NCBI GenBank assembly: GCA_963576785.1
Contig: OY756146.1
Location: forward strand, 1,736,001 to 1,800,000
Source: Chlorophyllum brunneum
Taxonomy: Eukaryota > Basidiomycota > Agaricomycetes > Agaricales > Agaricaceae
DNA length: 64,000 nucleotides
Direction: 5' to 3'
Each line of letters starts with the position of its first letter. Position 1 is the first letter of the stretch. Made by a program: the position numbers and the translations under genes. Below the pieces are notes generated by a model. The model had not been told where the DNA came from. It made no database searches and saw only the letters and a program-made list of their open reading frames with translations. Below are positions 20,990-33,796 of this stretch, one piece after another.

Positions 20990-22122
20990 ATGAGCAGCAG
21001 TAGCTCATCGAGAACACCAAGAAGACCAAGAGCTCTGAGACTAACAGACATCCAGGGATCACCCATAACCACCAGATCCAAACAACAAACAGAACCAGAA
21101 ATCCCTGAAGGCCTTAAGTAACAGAAATCCAAATACGGCATAGACAAAGACACAGCTCTTTTCAAAACCCTATTCAACACAAATATTGCCAAGATTACAT
21201 CCGACATAAAGCCCCATCCGATACAGAAATTGCTGAGACCCACAAGAACAAACACAGTGAACCAGAAACTAAATCAGAAATAGCTGATGAAATCAATTTC
21301 CCAAAAAACTTAGCTCCAGAACCAGAATATTTCAATGGAGACAGAACCAAATTTGATAATTGGTGGAGAGCAATGTCTTTATGGACACTCTTCAACAAGA
21401 TTGATGACAATAAGCAAAAGATAATTGGAGTATTGGCACAAATGAAAGGAGGATTAGCAGGACCTTATACCAATACCAAGTTACAGACAATTTAAGACAA
21501 GAAAACACCAGAATTTGATGACTTCACAAAGGAGATGGTAGCCACCTTCTCCTTGGGGAATAGGAAAGCAATAGCAGAAGGAGAAATTGAGTACACCATG
21601 GACTTCTCAATAGAATTCGAAGTATTGAAAACCCAAGCAGGAACAGATGATGCTCATGCCATATTCCTCCTTAAACAACATACCAGAGCAGACATTATCT
21701 GAACCATTGTAGGCTATCTGTCAGCCTCAATCCCAGATATATACAATAAGTGGAGAAACACAATCCTTGCAGTAGGACAAGGATACAAAATGGCAGACAT
21801 CACCCAAGGAAACATCAGAACAAGCACAAGAGTCACATATGGAGGTAGAGGACAACCAATGGAGATTGGTAGACAAAGGGTAGACACTGATCAGAATGGC
21901 AAACCGAGATGTTTCAACTACAACCTATATAGGCATATCACCAAATATTGCTGCAAGAAGACAAAAATCACATATACCAAAATAACATGCTATAATTGCA
22001 GAAAGCAGGGCCATATCTTGAAAAACTGCAAAGCATCCAAGAAAGCACACATCAGAAAGATCACCAAGAAGACTGAGCATGAAGAAGAGGCAAAGAAAAA
22101 TTTTGCCAAAGGCTCCAAGTAG
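20990..22122 (+). pseudogene. gag: gag of A3, frameshifted
   Basis: ATG at 20990 in the family context, acidic N-terminus, capsid core (NWWRAMSLWTLF), knuckles CFNYNLYRHITKYC (first knuckle has lost one Cys) and CYNCRKQGHILKNC. It ends in GSK-stop at 22122 where others have GSE-stop. Frame changes between start and end, and several TAG/TGA stops. Non-functional. Confidence 0.85.
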
Positions 22123-25100
22123 GTGCAAACTCATGAGCCAATAAACCTAGAGTCCCTGTTTTACTTTACAATAGATGATATGTGATTCCACAGAAAAGAA
22201 ACTTGACATGTGAACTTCTCCTCAACTCAACAATCAAAACAACAAAGGGACCTAAACAGATCACCACACTGGTAGACTCCAGATGTACCCACATGTGCAT
22301 GGCACAGAGAGTAGTAGAAGAAGAACGAATCACAACCAGACCCCTTGAAACCCCAATACAAGTAATCAATGCCAACAGAACCAAAAACAAGAAAGAAGAA
22401 ATAATAGACATGGCACAACTAGTATTAAGCAATGGTAAACACATGGAGGAAATTGAAGCAATGGTAACACAACTGGAAAGTGCAGACCTATACCTTGGAC
22501 ATGACTGGCTAGTCAAACACAAGTCAGAAATTGACTAGACAAACAATATAATATGCTTCAATAGATGCCTGAAGAATTGTACCACACACCACAATGACAT
22601 ACGGTTCAACAAGAGAATATGCACAGTAAAAGAACATATAGAGGAAAAGAAAATGGACCAGACTAACCCAGAAGACCTACCAACATACTTACAACAATAC
22701 ATACACCTGTTCAACAAGAAGAACTTTGACAAACTACCAGAGCACACAATATGGGACCACAAGATAAACCTGTCAGAAAACACACCACTGGTACTACAGT
22801 CCAAAGTATATCCAATGACAATAACAGAAAAGCAAGAACTACAGAAATTCCTTGATGAGAATATTGCCTCAGAACAAATTTGACTATCACAATCTCCTTA
22901 TGCAACCCTATGCTTCTTCATACCCAAGAAAGACAGAACCAAGTGACTAGTACAAGACTACAAAAAATTAAACGAACACACAATTAAAGACAAAACACTA
23001 CTTTTGCTGATAAGCAAAGTTAGTGACAGACTCAAGGATACAAAAGTCTTTAACAAAACTTGACATTATTTGGGGATACAACAATGTCCAGATCAGAGAA
23101 GGCAATGAATGGAAAGCAGCATTTGTAATGAACAATGGACTGTTTGAACCAATGGTCATATTTTTTGGAATGAGCAACTCACCAGCAACATTCCAAAGGA
23201 TGATGAATATAGTCTTCCAAGAGATATTACATGAAGGAGTGGTTGTCAACTACATGGATGACTTTGTCATCCCAGGAACTACACAACAGGAACTTGAAGA
23301 CAGGACAAAATGATTTCTTGATATCGCAGCAAAATACCAGCTGTATTTCAAAAGGTTGAAGTGCTTATTCAATGCAAAAGAGATACTAATATTGGGATTT
23401 GTGGTTGGACAAGGCAGCATTAAAATGGAGGAGGAGAAGGTGAAAGTGGTGAAAGAGTGGCCAACACCAAAATCCCTGAAAGATGTTGAAAAATTCCTAG
23501 GCTTCACAAACTTCTACTGACAATTCATTCATGACTTCAGCAACATAGCAACCCCATTACATGGATTGAAGAAGAAAGACACACAATGGGTATGGATGGA
23601 ATGACAGTAGTAAGCCTTCGAAAGAATCAAGAAAAAAGTCACAAGCAAGCCCCTACTAGCAATGCCATAAGACAAAGGACAATACAGAGTGGAAGTAGAC
23701 ATATCAGGCTATAGAGTAGGAGCAGTACTATTACAGAAACAGGAAGAACACTGGCACCTGATTGCATTCCACTCAAGAACAATGACACCTGCAGAACAAA
23801 ACTATCAGATCTATGACAAAGAACTACTAGCCATCTGAGAAGCAATCAAAACATAGAGACAATACCTACTCAATGCTGATAAACCATTTGAAATCTGGAC
23901 TGATCACAAGAACCTGGAATACTTCTGAAAGCCACAACAACTCACAGGACAACAAGCAAGGTGGCAGATGGAGCTACAAGAATACCATTACATGCTAAAA
24001 TACATCTCTGGAAAGACTAACACAAAAGCAGACATCTTATCAAGATTAACAAAAACCAATACCACACAAGTCAACACTGACATCATCTTACTACCCAATC
24101 ATTTATTTGATGATAACACAATTACCATGATCCAACAAATATGGGAAATCTCAGGAGAAGAAGATCTGAAACACTGACTACAAAAGGAGACAAAAAGGGA
24201 AACACAATGGCTGAAGGAAAAGAAGAAATGACCAGAGGAGATATGGGAAACAGATGGAGTACTAATATTCAAAGAAAGAATATACATCCCACCCAACAGA
24301 CAAATACAACAAGAAATACTCCAACAACACCATGACAAGACAGATGTAGGACACCCAGGACAACACCAAATGATCAAACTCCTTAAATGGAGTTATTGGT
24401 GGCCTCAAATGCACAACAATGTCAAACAATATATCAAAGAGTGTGAGGCATGCCAACAAAACAAAATACTCTGAACAAGACCAACAACATATCTTCACCC
24501 ACTACCAATGCCAGTGGAACCTTGGGAAGAAATATCAATCGACATGATAGGACTACTACCAGAGTCAGAGGGATATGATGCAATACTTGTCATAGTTGAT
24601 TGTTTCAGCAAAATGATCAGACTGCATACAGTTAACACCACCTTAACATCTGAGGAGCTAGGAGATATCTACCAAGATGATATATGGAGAACGTACAGAG
24701 TACCCCACAGAATCATCAGTAATAGAGGTCCACAATTTGCATCAAAATTCATGGCAGAACTATGCCGAGCAACCAGCACCCAACAAAACTTATCCATGGC
24801 ATACCACCCACAAACTGATGGTCAAACAGAGCACATCAACCAGGAGGTCAAAACATATCTCAGGAATGTAATAAACCATGTGTAGAACAACTGGAAAAAA
24901 TGGTTAGCCACAGCAGAATTCCAATACAACAACAAAACCCACACCACCACTGGATACTCACCATTTGAAATAGTTTATGGATAATACCCCTGGAAAGGAG
25001 AGATAACAAATGTTACCAAAGCACCTGCAATCATGGAACAAATACAGGAGTTACAAAACATGCAACAAGTGATCAAGATGCTACAACACAGCCAGATACA

Positions 25101-25599
25101 AATGAAGAAATGTAACAGCACCAAACCAGAACACAAGTATAATCCAGGAGAACAAGTATGGCTCAAAGCAAGCAACATCAGGACAATGAGACCAACCAAG
25201 AAGTTAGATCACAAATGTTATGGACCATTCTGAATAAAAGCAAAAATAGGCAAAACAAGCTACCAACTGGAATTACCTGAAACATGGGCAATATATGATG
25301 TGTTTAACAGCAGACTCCTCTCCTCCTATCAGAAACCCAAGGTTGACAAGCCAGTGCACTCCACCACCACTGATGCCCAAGATCATCAATGATCAAGAAC
25401 AGTATGAAGTAGAAGAAATCTGAGGACACTGTATGAGAGGATGGCAAAATCAATTCCTAGTACACTGGAAGGGTTATACCTCCAAGGAAGACACATGGGA
25501 AGATGAGTCAGAACTGGAAAATGCTAAGGAGGCAGTTCAGGAATTTTTAGACAAGATTTCGAGGACAAAACCTATAAAAAGGGGGGGGGGTAAAAAGTG
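22123..25599 (+). pseudogene. pol: pol of A3, many stops
   Basis: Same -1 frame relation to gag as in A6. Protease ITTLVDSRCTHM (catalytic Gly changed to Arg), RT with intact YMDDFVIPGTT (about 23255), RNase H region with several stops, integrase zinc finger and core (DMIGLLPESEGYDAILVIVD, about 24545; IISNRGPQFAS, about 24715; QTEHINQEVK), GPY/F module and chromodomain (LVHWKGYTSKEDTWE, about 25465). Stops such as the TGA at 22880 (A1: CGT/CGA context) and 23512 fit C-to-T changes. A run of nine or ten G near 25585 disrupts the C-terminal end. Confidence 0.87.
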
Positions 25600-25635
25600 A
25601 CAATTATGAACAACAAACCCCACATTACAAGAGAT

Positions 25636-26323
25636 CACTATACTCAATGCACCTCATGCTATATCCACTGCACCCTAGACTTTGCCAATTATCTCCACAA
25701 CACACCATATATGCCAAACACAAACCCACTCCCTTCCCAGCCAACAACACAGAGTTTGAACAAGAACTCAACAACCTTCTTGATGCCCAGTCCACCAAAG
25801 ACCAAATTGAACACTATACTGCCACAACCAAAGGACTCACATACATTGCCCATGTATCCACAACCTCCAAATCCAAGCCAAAGCCCTGAGCCATATCCTA
25901 CTTGTTACTACCACCAGAGCTCTCCCAGCTGCTATGTTAACTAGAAAACATGAACTCATGAAGGAACTATTGGATAAGGCAGCCACCAATCTCAATGTAT
26001 TGGTACACTCCAATGCAAAGCGATGCATCCAAAGTGCCCTAGTCATGATGGGTGAAAGACTCAATCACCTCACCAATTCCAGCAACAACCCTACCTACAG
26101 ACTTACATAAAGACTGATGGATCTTGACTTGTACACCCCTACTACCTTACCCAACAAACTGCCCTACAATAAAGACAATAAACAGGAATAGTTAGATGAA
26201 GGAATGGAAGAAATTGAAAAATCAGTAGCCAAACAGTTAATGGAACCCAATATGAGAGATGAAGTAGACCACCTTCTGATACACATCCCAGAGTTTGACC
26301 CACCCACCAAACCAATCATATCT
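25636..26323 (+). pseudogene. ORF3 of A3, first part
   Basis: Begins at the family position after the chromodomain; the start codon has become ATA (the family has ATG after CACAACACACT). AKHKPTPFPANNTEFEQELN and LLDAQSTKDQIEHYTATTK match A4 ORF3 closely. The frame shifts after about residue 80. The reading is interrupted at 26323 by A4 and resumes at 33797. Same unknown helical protein as in A4. Confidence 0.75.
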
Positions 26324-26616
26324 TGTTACAACCTTAGTCTAGGACTCAGGTTGCAAGTCTTTGAATAAAGACAAGGAAGTAGAGAAGAGAGTAAGAAATG
26401 ATACGATTGGTAAAGTGTAAGGAATACATCAAGTATTACTACACTTTATATACTAGTGGTACGAGCTAAGAATAAAGGATCAGAGTAAAGGAGTCATAGG
26501 AAACAAGTAGACTGAGTCAGTAAGAGTACAGCCATAAGGGATGAAACAGATACGTAGGAATGATAAATGTGATGGGCGCATGATAGGAATGTACTGTCTA
26601 TCTATAGTTCATAACA
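26324..26616 (-). repeat. 3' LTR of A4 (293 bp)
   Basis: On the minus strand it reads TGTTATGAACTATAG ... GGTTGTAACA. The adjacent polypurine tract on the minus strand is AAAAAAGGGAGGTAT (26617-26631). Confidence 0.95.
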
Positions 26617-26757
26617 ATACCTCCCTTTTTACTTTCATGACCCCATGAAATACCGTAGTTTACTTGTTATCTTGTTCTTTGTGTAAGACATTGACAAGTT
26701 GACATTTGGTAGGACCAATCATCGGGGTTCCTGATTTACGTCAACATCCAATCCAAA

Positions 26758-27854
26758 TCAGACTAGCACTGCCTTTCTTTTTATCACATGCCATCGAAGT
26801 GTAAATATGGTATATAGAAAGCCACTCACAATTGGATCCAAACAATCACCTGGCCTAACCAGGGTCGAAATCACCAAGTCCCTAACTCCATCGACTACTT
26901 ACGCAAGAAGTCTGCCGAACAAGCAATCCATAAATAGCAGGCCATGTTCGGATTCAAGAAATACAGCAGTAGCTCCTTCCTCCACCTCCTGGTGCAAGCG
27001 AATGGGGCCTCCGCTCTACCATCACACATCAAGTCCGGTCCCTGGATACGAGAATACGGTCCCCAGCCTCAGCTCTTTGCAAGAGCGTGTCGCGCCATCT
27101 TATGCCATGCTCTGATTGGGGAGTTTTGGCTTTGATTCTTCCCCAATGAGGACCTATCATGCCACCACTGTAACAGTCAAATGGTACAGACTAGGTTGCA
27201 CATCCTCTATCGTTGCAACAGCTTCGACCATCACTTTGGCATCGACACCATCAAGACTTTCGTCAATTTCTTGCATCATAATCCTACCATGTTCAGCTTC
27301 CCTCCAGAACCTGACTGCCCTCATATCTGTGCCGGGTCAATACCCCCGTTACATTGTCGTCAAGTCCAAAGGAGGTTTGGGTCTGCACCTGCATAAATCC
27401 TTTTCTTTTTCTCTTTTTCTTATGCTCTCCTGGTTATAGACTTCAAATTCATTTCTCTATCTCTCCCTTCCTCGCTTGTCTACTATTTTATATATAGTTT
27501 TCATTCAAAATCCATCTCTCCCGTGGTGTCTGGGCAAATGCCCTCCCACATGCTAGTACTGTTTGTTGTTTCCCCTTGTGATTGCGAGTAGATAGTTTCT
27601 TTCTATCAATTTCTCCTCTCACTCTCTCTCTTTCCGAATTCCTCTTTTCCTATTTCTCACTGATCAACGTAGGTACCAAACATCTCTCTAGTGTACACGC
27701 TAGATGGTGTCGAGTCTCGAGGGGTTAGTTTACACATAGTTTACTTTCCCTGCTCTGAACATTCTGTACATTCTAACTTTGTATGTATGTACATGCGGAC
27801 TGTGTTCGAGCACCACTATATAAATTGTTGATTAAAAAAAAAAAAGAAAAAAAG
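26758..27854 (+). mobile_element. 5'-truncated Tad-like LINE in A4, TSD ACATCCAATCCAAA
   Basis: A 1,097-bp insertion ending in a poly(A)-rich tail (about 27834-27853), bounded by a perfect 14-bp duplication (26744-26757 and 27855-27868). These are the marks of target-primed reverse transcription. The coding part is followed by about 440 bp of 3' UTR. A second copy on the minus strand is at 45438-46240. Confidence 0.92.
26944..27397 (+). pseudogene. LINE ORF2 C-terminus
   Basis: The frame reads SGPWIREYGPQPQLFARACR then AILCHALIGEF, a stop, and FFPNEDLSCHHC ... QTRLHILYRC. This is the region after RNase H in fungal Tad-type LINEs, with the C-x2-C ... H-x4-C cluster. It ends RFGSAPA-stop at about 27397. 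One stop (TGA for a probable Arg codon) interrupts it. From 27398 to 27833 I see only 3' UTR, partly T-rich. Confidence 0.75.
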
Positions 27855-28755
27855 ACATCCAATCCAAAAGGGGGCATGGTCTTGGCCTCCTCTGAAGAGG
27901 GCTATGGTGCATCCTTTGAACATAGCAGTATCATTTGTTTCGGCTGCGATGAGGTTGTGTATTATCTCCTCCCAGTAGTTTGCTTTGAACTGTCCTCTGT
28001 CTTTGAGTGTAAGATAGGATGGGGGTGGATTAAATATCATTGGTCTGGGTGGCGGATCTATATCAGGCAGTTGTATAAGGAGGTGGTCTACTTTGTCTCG
28101 CATGTCCAGTTCCATTAGATGGTCTGGAACAGACTTGTTGATTCCCTCCATTCCTTCGTCTAACCAGTCCTGTTCATTGTCTTTGTGGTAGAGTGGCTTG
28201 TTGGGTAAGGTAGTGGAGGTGTATGAGTCGAGATCCATTAGTCTCCATGCAAGTCTGTAGGTGGGATTGTCGCTCAAGTCGGTGAGGTGATTGAGTCTTT
28301 TTCCTGTCATGATTAAGGTACTTTGGATGCATTTCTTTGCATCAGAGTGCACTAATACGTTGAGGTCGGTGGCTGCTTTGTCTAATAACTCCTTTATAAG
28401 TTCATGTTTCTCAGTTGACATGGCAGTGGGAAGGGCTCTAGTAGTGGTAATGAGTAGAATGTGGCTCAGGGCTTTGGCTTGGATTTGGAGGTTGTTGATG
28501 GCATGTGCAATGTATGTGAGTTCTTTGGTTGTGGTGGTATAGTGCTCAATTTGATCTTTGGTGGACTGAGCATCGAGGAGGTTGTTAAGTTCTTGTTCAA
28601 ATTCTGCATCATTGGCTGGGAAGGGGGTGGGCTTGTGTTTGGTGTGCATAGTGTGTTGTGAAGGTAATTGGCGAAGTTTATGGTGCAGTGGATACAGTGT
28701 GAGGTGTGTCAAGTGTAGTGATTTCTTGTAACACAGGGTTTGTTGTTCATAACTG

Positions 28756-31700
28756 TCACTTTTTACCTCCTCTTTTTATAGGTTTTGTCCTCGAAATCTT
28801 GTCTAAAAATTCTTGAACTGCCTTCTTAGCATTTCCTAATTCTGACTCATTCTCCCATGTGTCTTCTTCGGAGGTATACCCTTTCCAGTGTACTAGGAAT
28901 TGATTTTGTCGTCCTCTTTTGCGATGTCCTCGGATTTCATCTACCTCATATTGCTCTTCATCATTGATGATCTCGGGCATTGGTGGTAGTGGGGTACACT
29001 GGCTGTCGAACTCGGGTTTTTGATAGGGGGAGAGGAGTCTGCTGTTAAACACATCATGTATTGCCCATGTTTCAGGTAATTCCAATTGGTAGCTTGTTTT
29101 GCCTATTTTTGCTTTTATCCTGAATGGTCCATATCGTTTGTGATCCAGCTTTTTGGTTGGTCTCGTTGTCCTGATATTACTTGCTTCGAGCCAAACTTGT
29201 TCTCCTGGGGCATATTTGTGTTCTGGCTTAGTGCTGTTGCGTTTCCCCATTTGTTCCTGACTGTGTTGTAACATTTTTGTTGCTTCTTGTCGCATGTTTT
29301 GTAACTCCTGTATTCACTCCGTGATTGCAGGTGCTTTGGTAATGGTCATTATATCTCCTTTCCAAGGGTGTTGTCCATAAACTATTTTGAATGGTGAGTA
29401 TCCAGTGGCTGTGTGGGTTTTGTCGTTGTATTGGAATTCCACTGTGGCCAGCCATTTTTTCCAATTGTCTTGAGCATGGTTTATTACATTTCTGAGGTAT
29501 GTTTCAACCTCCTGGTTGATGCGCTCCATTTGACTGTCAGTTTGTGGATGGTATGCCATGGATAAGTTTCGCTAGGTTTCTGTTGCTTGGCATAATGCTA
29601 CCATGAATTTGGATGCAAATTGTAGGCCTCTGTCACTGATAATTCTTTGGGGTATTCCATGTGTTCTCCATATGTCATCCCGATAGATATCTCCTAGCTC
29701 CTCGGACGTTAAGGTGGTGTTGACTGCCCGTAATCTGATCATTTTGCTGAAATTATTGACTATGACAAGTATTGCATCATATCCTTCTGATTCTGGTAGT
29801 GGTCCTATTATGTTGATTAATATTTCTTCCCAAGGTTCTGCTGGTGTCAGTAATGGATGGAGATGTGTTGTCAGTCTTGTTTGGAGTATTTTATTTTGTT
29901 GGCATGCTTCATATCCTCGGATGTATCATTTGATGTTGCTGCGCATCTGGGGCCACCAATAACTCCATTTAAGGAGTTCGATCATTCAATATTGTCCCGG
30001 GTGTCCTACATCTGTTTTGTTGTGGTATTGTTGTAGTATTTCTTGTCATATTTGGTTGTTGGGTGGAACATATATTCTTCCTTCAAACATTGGTACCCCA
30101 TCTGTTTCCCATATCTCCTTTGGTCGCTTCTCTTTTTCTTTTAGCCATTGTGTTTCTCTTCTTGTCTCCTTTCGTATTTGGTGTTTCAGATCTTCTTCCC
30201 CTGAGATTTCCCAAATTTTTCGGATTGTGGTGATTGTGCTATCATTGAATAAGTGGTCGGGTAGTAGGGTGATGTCGGTGTTGTCTCGAGTAGTGTCCAT
30301 TTTTGTTAGTCTTGACAAGACGTCGGCTTTTGTGTTGGTTTTTCCAGAGATATGTTTTAGCATGTAGTGGTACTCTTGTAGCTCCATTTGCCACCTCGCT
30401 TGTCGTCCTGTGAGTTGTTGTGGTTTTCGGAAATATTCCAGGTTTTTGTGATCGGTCCATATTTTGAATGGTTCATCTGCATCGAGTAGATATTGTCTCC
30501 AGGTCTTGATTGCTTCTCGAATGGCGAGTAACTCTTTGTCGTAGATCTGATAGTTTCGTTCTGCGGGTGTCATTGTTCTTGAGTGGAATGTGATCAGGTG
30601 CCAATGTTCTTCTTGTTTTTGCAATAATACTGCTCCTACTCCATATCCTGATACATCCACTTCTACCCTGTATTAACCCTTGTCCTGTGGCATTGCTAAT
30701 ACTGGTTCACTTGTGATCTTTTCCTTGATTCTTTCGAAGGCTTGTTGTTGTTGTTCCTTCCATGCCCATTGCGTGTCTTTTTTCTTCAACTCGTGTAGTG
30801 GGGCTGCTATATTGCTGAAGTCGTGAATGAATTGTTGGTAGACATTTGCAAATCCTAGGAATTTTTTGACATCTTTTAGGGATTTGGGTGTTGGCCATTC
30901 TTTCACCGCTTTTACTTTCTCCTCCTCCATTTTAACACTGCCCTGTCCAACCACAAATCCTAGTATAGGTATTTCTTTTGCATCGAATACACATTTTAAT
31001 CTTTTGAAATATAGTTGGTGCTTTGCCGCAATGTTGAGAAATCGTTTTGTTCTGTCTTCAAGTTCCTGTTGTGTGGTTCCCGGTATGATGAAATTGTCCA
31101 TGTAGTTGACAACTGCTTCTTCATGTAGCATTTCCTGAAATACAGTGTTCATCATCCTTTGGAACGTTGCTGGCGAGTTACTCATTCCAAAAAATATGAC
31201 CATTGGTTTGAATAGTCTGTTGTTTGTTATGAATGCTACTTTCCATTCATCACCTTCTCTTATCCTGACGTTATTGTATCCCCATATGATGTCGAGTTTG
31301 TTAAAGACTTTCACGTTCTTGAGCTTATTGATAACTTCGCTTATGAGTGGAAGTGGTGTTTTGTCTTTGATTGTGTGTTCATTTAGCTTCTTGTAGTCTT
31401 GTACTAGTCATTTGGTTCCGTCTTTCTTGAGTATGAAGAAGCATGGTGTAGCGTAAGGGGATTGTGATGGTTGAATTCGTCCTGAGGCGATATTTTCGTC
31501 GAGGAATGTTTGCAGTTCTTGCTTCTCCATTAATGTCATTGGATAGACCTTGGACTGTAATACTGGTGGTGCGTCTTCTGTCAAGTTTATTTCGTGGTCC
31601 CATATCGTATGCTCTGGTAGTTTGTCAAAGTTCTTTTTGTTGAACAGGTGTGGCTGCAGGTATGTCGGTAGGTCCTCTGGGTTTGTTTGGTCGGTTTTCT

Positions 31701-32225
31701 TTTCCTCTATATGTTCTTTTACTGTGCGTATTCTTTTGTTGAACCGTATATCATTGTGGTGGGTGGTGCAATCCTTCAGACATCTATTGAAGTGTATTAT
31801 GTTGTTTGTCCAATCGATTTCTGGGTTGTGCTTGACTAGCCAATTGTGTCCGAGATATAGGTCTGCGCTCTCTAGTTGTGTTACCATTACTTCGATTTCT
31901 TCCATGTGTTTACCATTGCTTAATACCAGTTGTGCCGTATCTGTTATTTCCCCCTTCTTGTTTTCAGTTCCGTCGGCATTGATTACTCATATTGGGGTTT
32001 CGAGGGGTTTGGTCATGATCTGTTCTTCTTCTACTATCCTCTGTGCTATGCACATGTGTGTACATCCGGAATCCACCAGTGTGGTGATTTGCTTGGGTCC
32101 TTTCTTTGTTCTAATTGTTGAATCGAGGAGAAGTTCGCACGTTGAGTTCCATTTTTGCAGGATCACATATCGTCTATTGTGACATAAAACAGAAACTCTA
32201 GGTTTATTGGCTCGTGGGTTTGCAC
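28756..32225 (-). pseudogene. pol: pol of A4, few stops, YMDN
   Basis: All domains lie in one frame: protease (TTLVDSGCTHMCIAQ, about 32080), RT (NNVRIREGDEWK; box YMDNFIIPG, Asp to Asn), RNase H (VEVDVSGYGVGAVL), integrase zinc region, core (NIIGPLPESEGYDAILVIV; ISDRGLQFAS; QTDSQMERINQEVE), GPY/F (YGPFRIKAKIGKTSYQLELP) and chromodomain (FLVHWKGYTSEEDTWENE). About nine in-frame stops are single transitions from CGA, CAG or CAA codons. The sister A6 has YMDD, so RT activity was lost by one G-to-A change at a CpG. Confidence 0.9.
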
Positions 32226-33410
32226 CTACTCGGAGCCTTCGACAAAATCCTCTTTTGTCTCTTCTTCTATCTCCTCGGTAACCTCTCTAATGTGCGCTTT
32301 CTTCGGTGCTTTACAGTTCTTCGAGATGTGGCCCTGTTTGCCACAGTTATAGCACGTTATTTTGGTGTATGCTATCTTCGTCTTCTTGCGACAGTATTTG
32401 GTGATATGCCCATAGAGGTTACAGTTAAAACACCTCGGTTTGCCGTTTTGATTGGTATCTGCCCTTTGTCTACCAATTTCCATTGGTTGTCCTCCACCTC
32501 CATAGGTGACTCCTGTGCTTGTTCTGACATCTCCTCATGTGATGTCTGTTGTTTTGTACCCCTGTCCTACTGCGAGGATGGTGTTTCTCCATTTGCTGTA
32601 TGTATCTGGGATTGAGGCTGCCGGATAGCTTACAATGGTTTGGATAATGTCTGCTCTGGTGTGTCGTTTGAGGAGGAATATGGTGTGCACATCATCGGTT
32701 CCTGCTTGGGTTTTCAATGCTTCGAACTCTATTAAGAAGTCTGCAGTGTTCCTCTTTCCCTGTTTGAACAACTTGATTTCCCCTTCTGCTATTGCTTTCC
32801 TATTCCCCAAGGAGAAGGTAGCTACCATCTCCTTTGCAAAGTCCTCGAATGCCGGTGTTTTCTTATCTTGAATCATTTGTAATTTGGTGTTGGCATAGGG
32901 ACCTGCAAGTCCCCTTTTCATTCGAGCTAATATTCCGATTATCTTTTGCTCGTTATCATTGATTTTGTTGAAGAGTGTCCATAAGAACATTGCCCTCCAC
33001 CAATCGTCAAACTTGGTTCTATCTCCATTGAAATATTCTGGTTCTGGGGCTAGGTTCTTTGGGAAGTTGATTTCATCGGCCATCTCTGATTCTATTTCTG
33101 GTTCACTGTGTTCGTTTTTGTAGGTCTCGGCGACTTCTATGTTGGATGTGGCTTCGGCGATTTCTGTATTGAATGGGGTCTCGGCAACTTCTATGTTGAA
33201 TGTGGTCTCAGCAACTTCTGTGTTGAATAGGGTCTCGAAAAGAGCTGTATCTTCTTCTGTACTGTGGTTGGATTTCTGCCGTTTAAGGCCTTCAGGAATT
33301 TCTGGTTCTGTTTGTTGTTTGGATCCGGTGGTTACTGGTGATCCCTGGATATCTGTTGGTCTCGGAGCTCTTGGTCTTCTTGGTGTTCTTGATGAGCTAC
33401 TGCTGCTCAT
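32226..33410 (-). pseudogene. gag: gag of A4, one internal stop
   Basis: ATG at 33410. Acidic N-terminus with a repeated ETxFNxEVAE unit, capsid core (NGDRTKFDDWWRAMFLWTLF), knuckles CFNCNLYGHITKYC and CYNCGKQGHISKNC, ending GSE-stop. The only stop (32535-32537, DIT-stop-GDVR) is TGA where A6 has CGA. The pol frame overlaps the end of gag in the -1 frame. Confidence 0.9.
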
Positions 33411-33490
33411 ATACTGTTGTCCTGGTCGGAGGCTATTATTCCAAGCCTAGCTACGAATAGTGGCACCTCTCTTGCAAGGTGAGTCGAATG

Positions 33491-33503
33491 ACACTTTACC
33501 AAA
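33491..33503 (-). promoter_or_regulatory. A4 primer-binding site, self-complementary to the LTR
   Basis: The minus strand reads TTTGGTAAAGTGT; its 12-nt partner ACACTTTACCAA is in the LTR at 33587-33598 (minus strand), about 34 bp after TATATAAAG. Perfect pairing is kept in this copy. Confidence 0.75.
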
Positions 33504-33796
33504 TGTTACGACCTTAGTCTAGGACTCAGGTTGCAAGTCTTTGGATAAAGACAAGGAAGTAGAGAAGAGAGTAAGGGATGATACGATTGGTAAAGTGTAA
33601 GGAATACATCAAGTATTACTATACTTTATATACTAGTGGTATGAGCTAAGAATAAAGGATCAGAGTAAAGGAGTCATAGGAAACAAGTAGACTGAGTCAG
33701 TAAGAGTACAGCCATAAGGGATGAAACAGATACGTAGGAATGATAAATGTGATGGGCACATGATAGGAATGTACTGTCTATCTATAGTTCATAACA
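33504..33796 (-). repeat. 5' LTR of A4 (293 bp)
   Basis: Same ends and length as the 3' LTR at 26324. The differences are transitions only, several at CpG, which points to methylation-type decay after insertion. Confidence 0.95.

Larger units (their letters stand above)
26660..28649 (-). pseudogene. ORF3 of A4, split by a LINE
   Basis: The ATG at 28649 (MHTKHKPTPFPANDAEFEQE) lies about 100 nt after the pol stop. The frame is open to 27869, where the LINE entered. Across the 14-bp TSD it continues in frame to a stop at 26660-26662, 293 codons in all, with one in-frame TGA (GC-stop-RKSGTPMIGP) close to the end. Middle segments (ELIKELLDKAATDLNVLV; DMRDKVDHLLIQLPDI) look helical. The C-terminal block (FKGCTIALFRGGQDHAPFW, then PMIGPTKCQLVNVLHKEQ) is conserved in A3 and A-old. 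There is no signal peptide, transmembrane segment or envelope feature, and I know no family for it. Its place after integrase suggests an accessory retrotransposon protein; function unknown. Confidence 0.78.
26324..33796 (-). mobile_element. A4: gypsy family A, complete, TSD TATCT
   Basis: Both LTRs are 293 bp and differ at about seven positions, all transitions. The flanks TATCT (26319-26323 and 33797-33801) are a perfect 5-bp TSD in ORF3 of A3. Removing the LINE (26758-27854) and one TSD copy leaves about 6.36 kb, the best estimate of the family A unit. It has gag, pol with few stops, and an ORF3 whose frame would be nearly intact without the LINE. Confidence 0.96.

Noticed and set aside
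27816..28712. ORF3 as a retroviral-type envelope
   Set aside because: No signal peptide, no hydrophobic segment, no cleavage site or cysteine pattern of envelopes. The run of Phe at its apparent end is only the LINE poly(A) tail read in reverse.
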